From: Bordetella parapertussis
GTDB lineage: Bacteria; Pseudomonadota; Gammaproteobacteria; Burkholderiales; Burkholderiaceae_B
Assembly: GCA_945869355.1 (NCBI GenBank)
Contig: CAMBPA010000068.1
Location: 1 to 6,959 of the forward strand
DNA length: 6,959 nucleotides
Reading direction: 5' to 3'
The translations under genes were made by a program, and so were the position numbers. Below the pieces are notes generated by a model. It had not been told where the DNA came from, made no database searches, and saw nothing but the letters and a program-made list of their open reading frames with translations. Positions 6,745 to 6,959 of the stretch are shown piece after piece. The first letter of the stretch is position 1; each line of letters starts with the position of its first letter.

Positions 6745-6959
6745 GTGGATTTTGAAGCTTGGTGGCTGATATTTGTGCCGTTGCTATTTGGCTTAGGGTG
6801 GCTAGCTGCGCGCTTTGATATTAAGCAAATGCTCTCCGAGACGCGCAATCTGCCTGACTCCTATTTCAAGGGGCTTAATTTCCTTCTCAATGAAGAGCCG
6901 GATCGGGCGATTGACGCCTTTGTGGAAGTAGCCAAACTTGACTCCGAGACAACCGAGCT
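6745..6959 (+). CDS. lapB: LapB (YciM), N-terminal part (3' end outside window)
   Basis: LapB is an inner-membrane-anchored TPR protein. In E. coli it works with FtsH to control degradation of LpxC and so balances lipopolysaccharide against phospholipid synthesis. The 71 complete codons here begin MDFEAWWLIF from a GTG start. They form one membrane anchor at about residues 6-22 (FVPLLFGLGWLAA in its core), then FDIKQMLSETRNLPDSYFKGLNFLLNEEPDRAIDAF as separate shorter motifs matching the linker and the first TPR helices (about 39-66). The remaining TPRs and the C-terminal rubredoxin-like zinc domain would lie downstream and cannot be checked. Adjacency to lapA supports the assignment. Confidence 0.93.
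   Translation, partial: MDFEAWWLIFVPLLFGLGWLAARFDIKQMLSETRNLPDSYFKGLNFLLNEEPDRAIDAFVEVAKLDSETTE

Overview
The window is a chromosomal segment from a betaproteobacterium of the order Burkholderiales, most likely the family Alcaligenaceae (Bordetella/Achromobacter relatives). The gene order pheA-hisC-tyrA-aroA-cmk-rpsA-ihfB-lapA-lapB is the one I know from that group, and the S1, IHF-beta and LapA/LapB proteins read as close matches to it. By eye (not counted), GC looks moderate and lower than in classic Bordetella, so a moderate-GC relative is plausible. Genus cannot be fixed from this window.

Layout. Every gene is on the + strand. The window opens in the last codons of pheA (ACT domain, to 149). 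After an 85-bp gap come hisC (235-1362), tyrA (1366-2241), aroA (2238-3554) and cmk (3551-4237). These four are almost fused: hisC-tyrA has a 3-bp gap, and tyrA-aroA and aroA-cmk each share a 4-bp ATGA overlap. After 32 bp comes rpsA (4270-5982), then 5 bp later ihfB (5988-6311, GTG start). A strong intrinsic terminator (6300-6325) overlaps the end of ihfB. Beyond it, lapA (6383-6700) and the first 71 codons of lapB (6745 to the window edge) form a new unit. No stretch without a gene exceeds 85 bp. I see no RNA genes, insertion sequences, CRISPR arrays or phage signatures.

How the genes work together. AroA performs the penultimate step to chorismate. PheA and TyrA draw on chorismate/prephenate for phenylalanine and tyrosine. 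HisC is an aminotransferase that can serve histidine synthesis and possibly the final aromatic transamination. Cmk recycles CMP/dCMP. S1 is the mRNA-binding protein of the 30S subunit. IHF-beta is half of the DNA-bending IHF heterodimer. LapA and LapB are inner-membrane proteins linked to control of lipopolysaccharide synthesis.

Novelty. This is an ordinary, conserved housekeeping locus and I found no undescribed system. The points worth a second look are regulatory: a hairpin with a T-run that overlaps a promoter-like sequence at the end of cmk just before rpsA, the absence of Shine-Dalgarno sequences at several junctions, a terminator whose left arm is the last three codons of ihfB, and a basic residue pair in TyrA that suggests NADP use.
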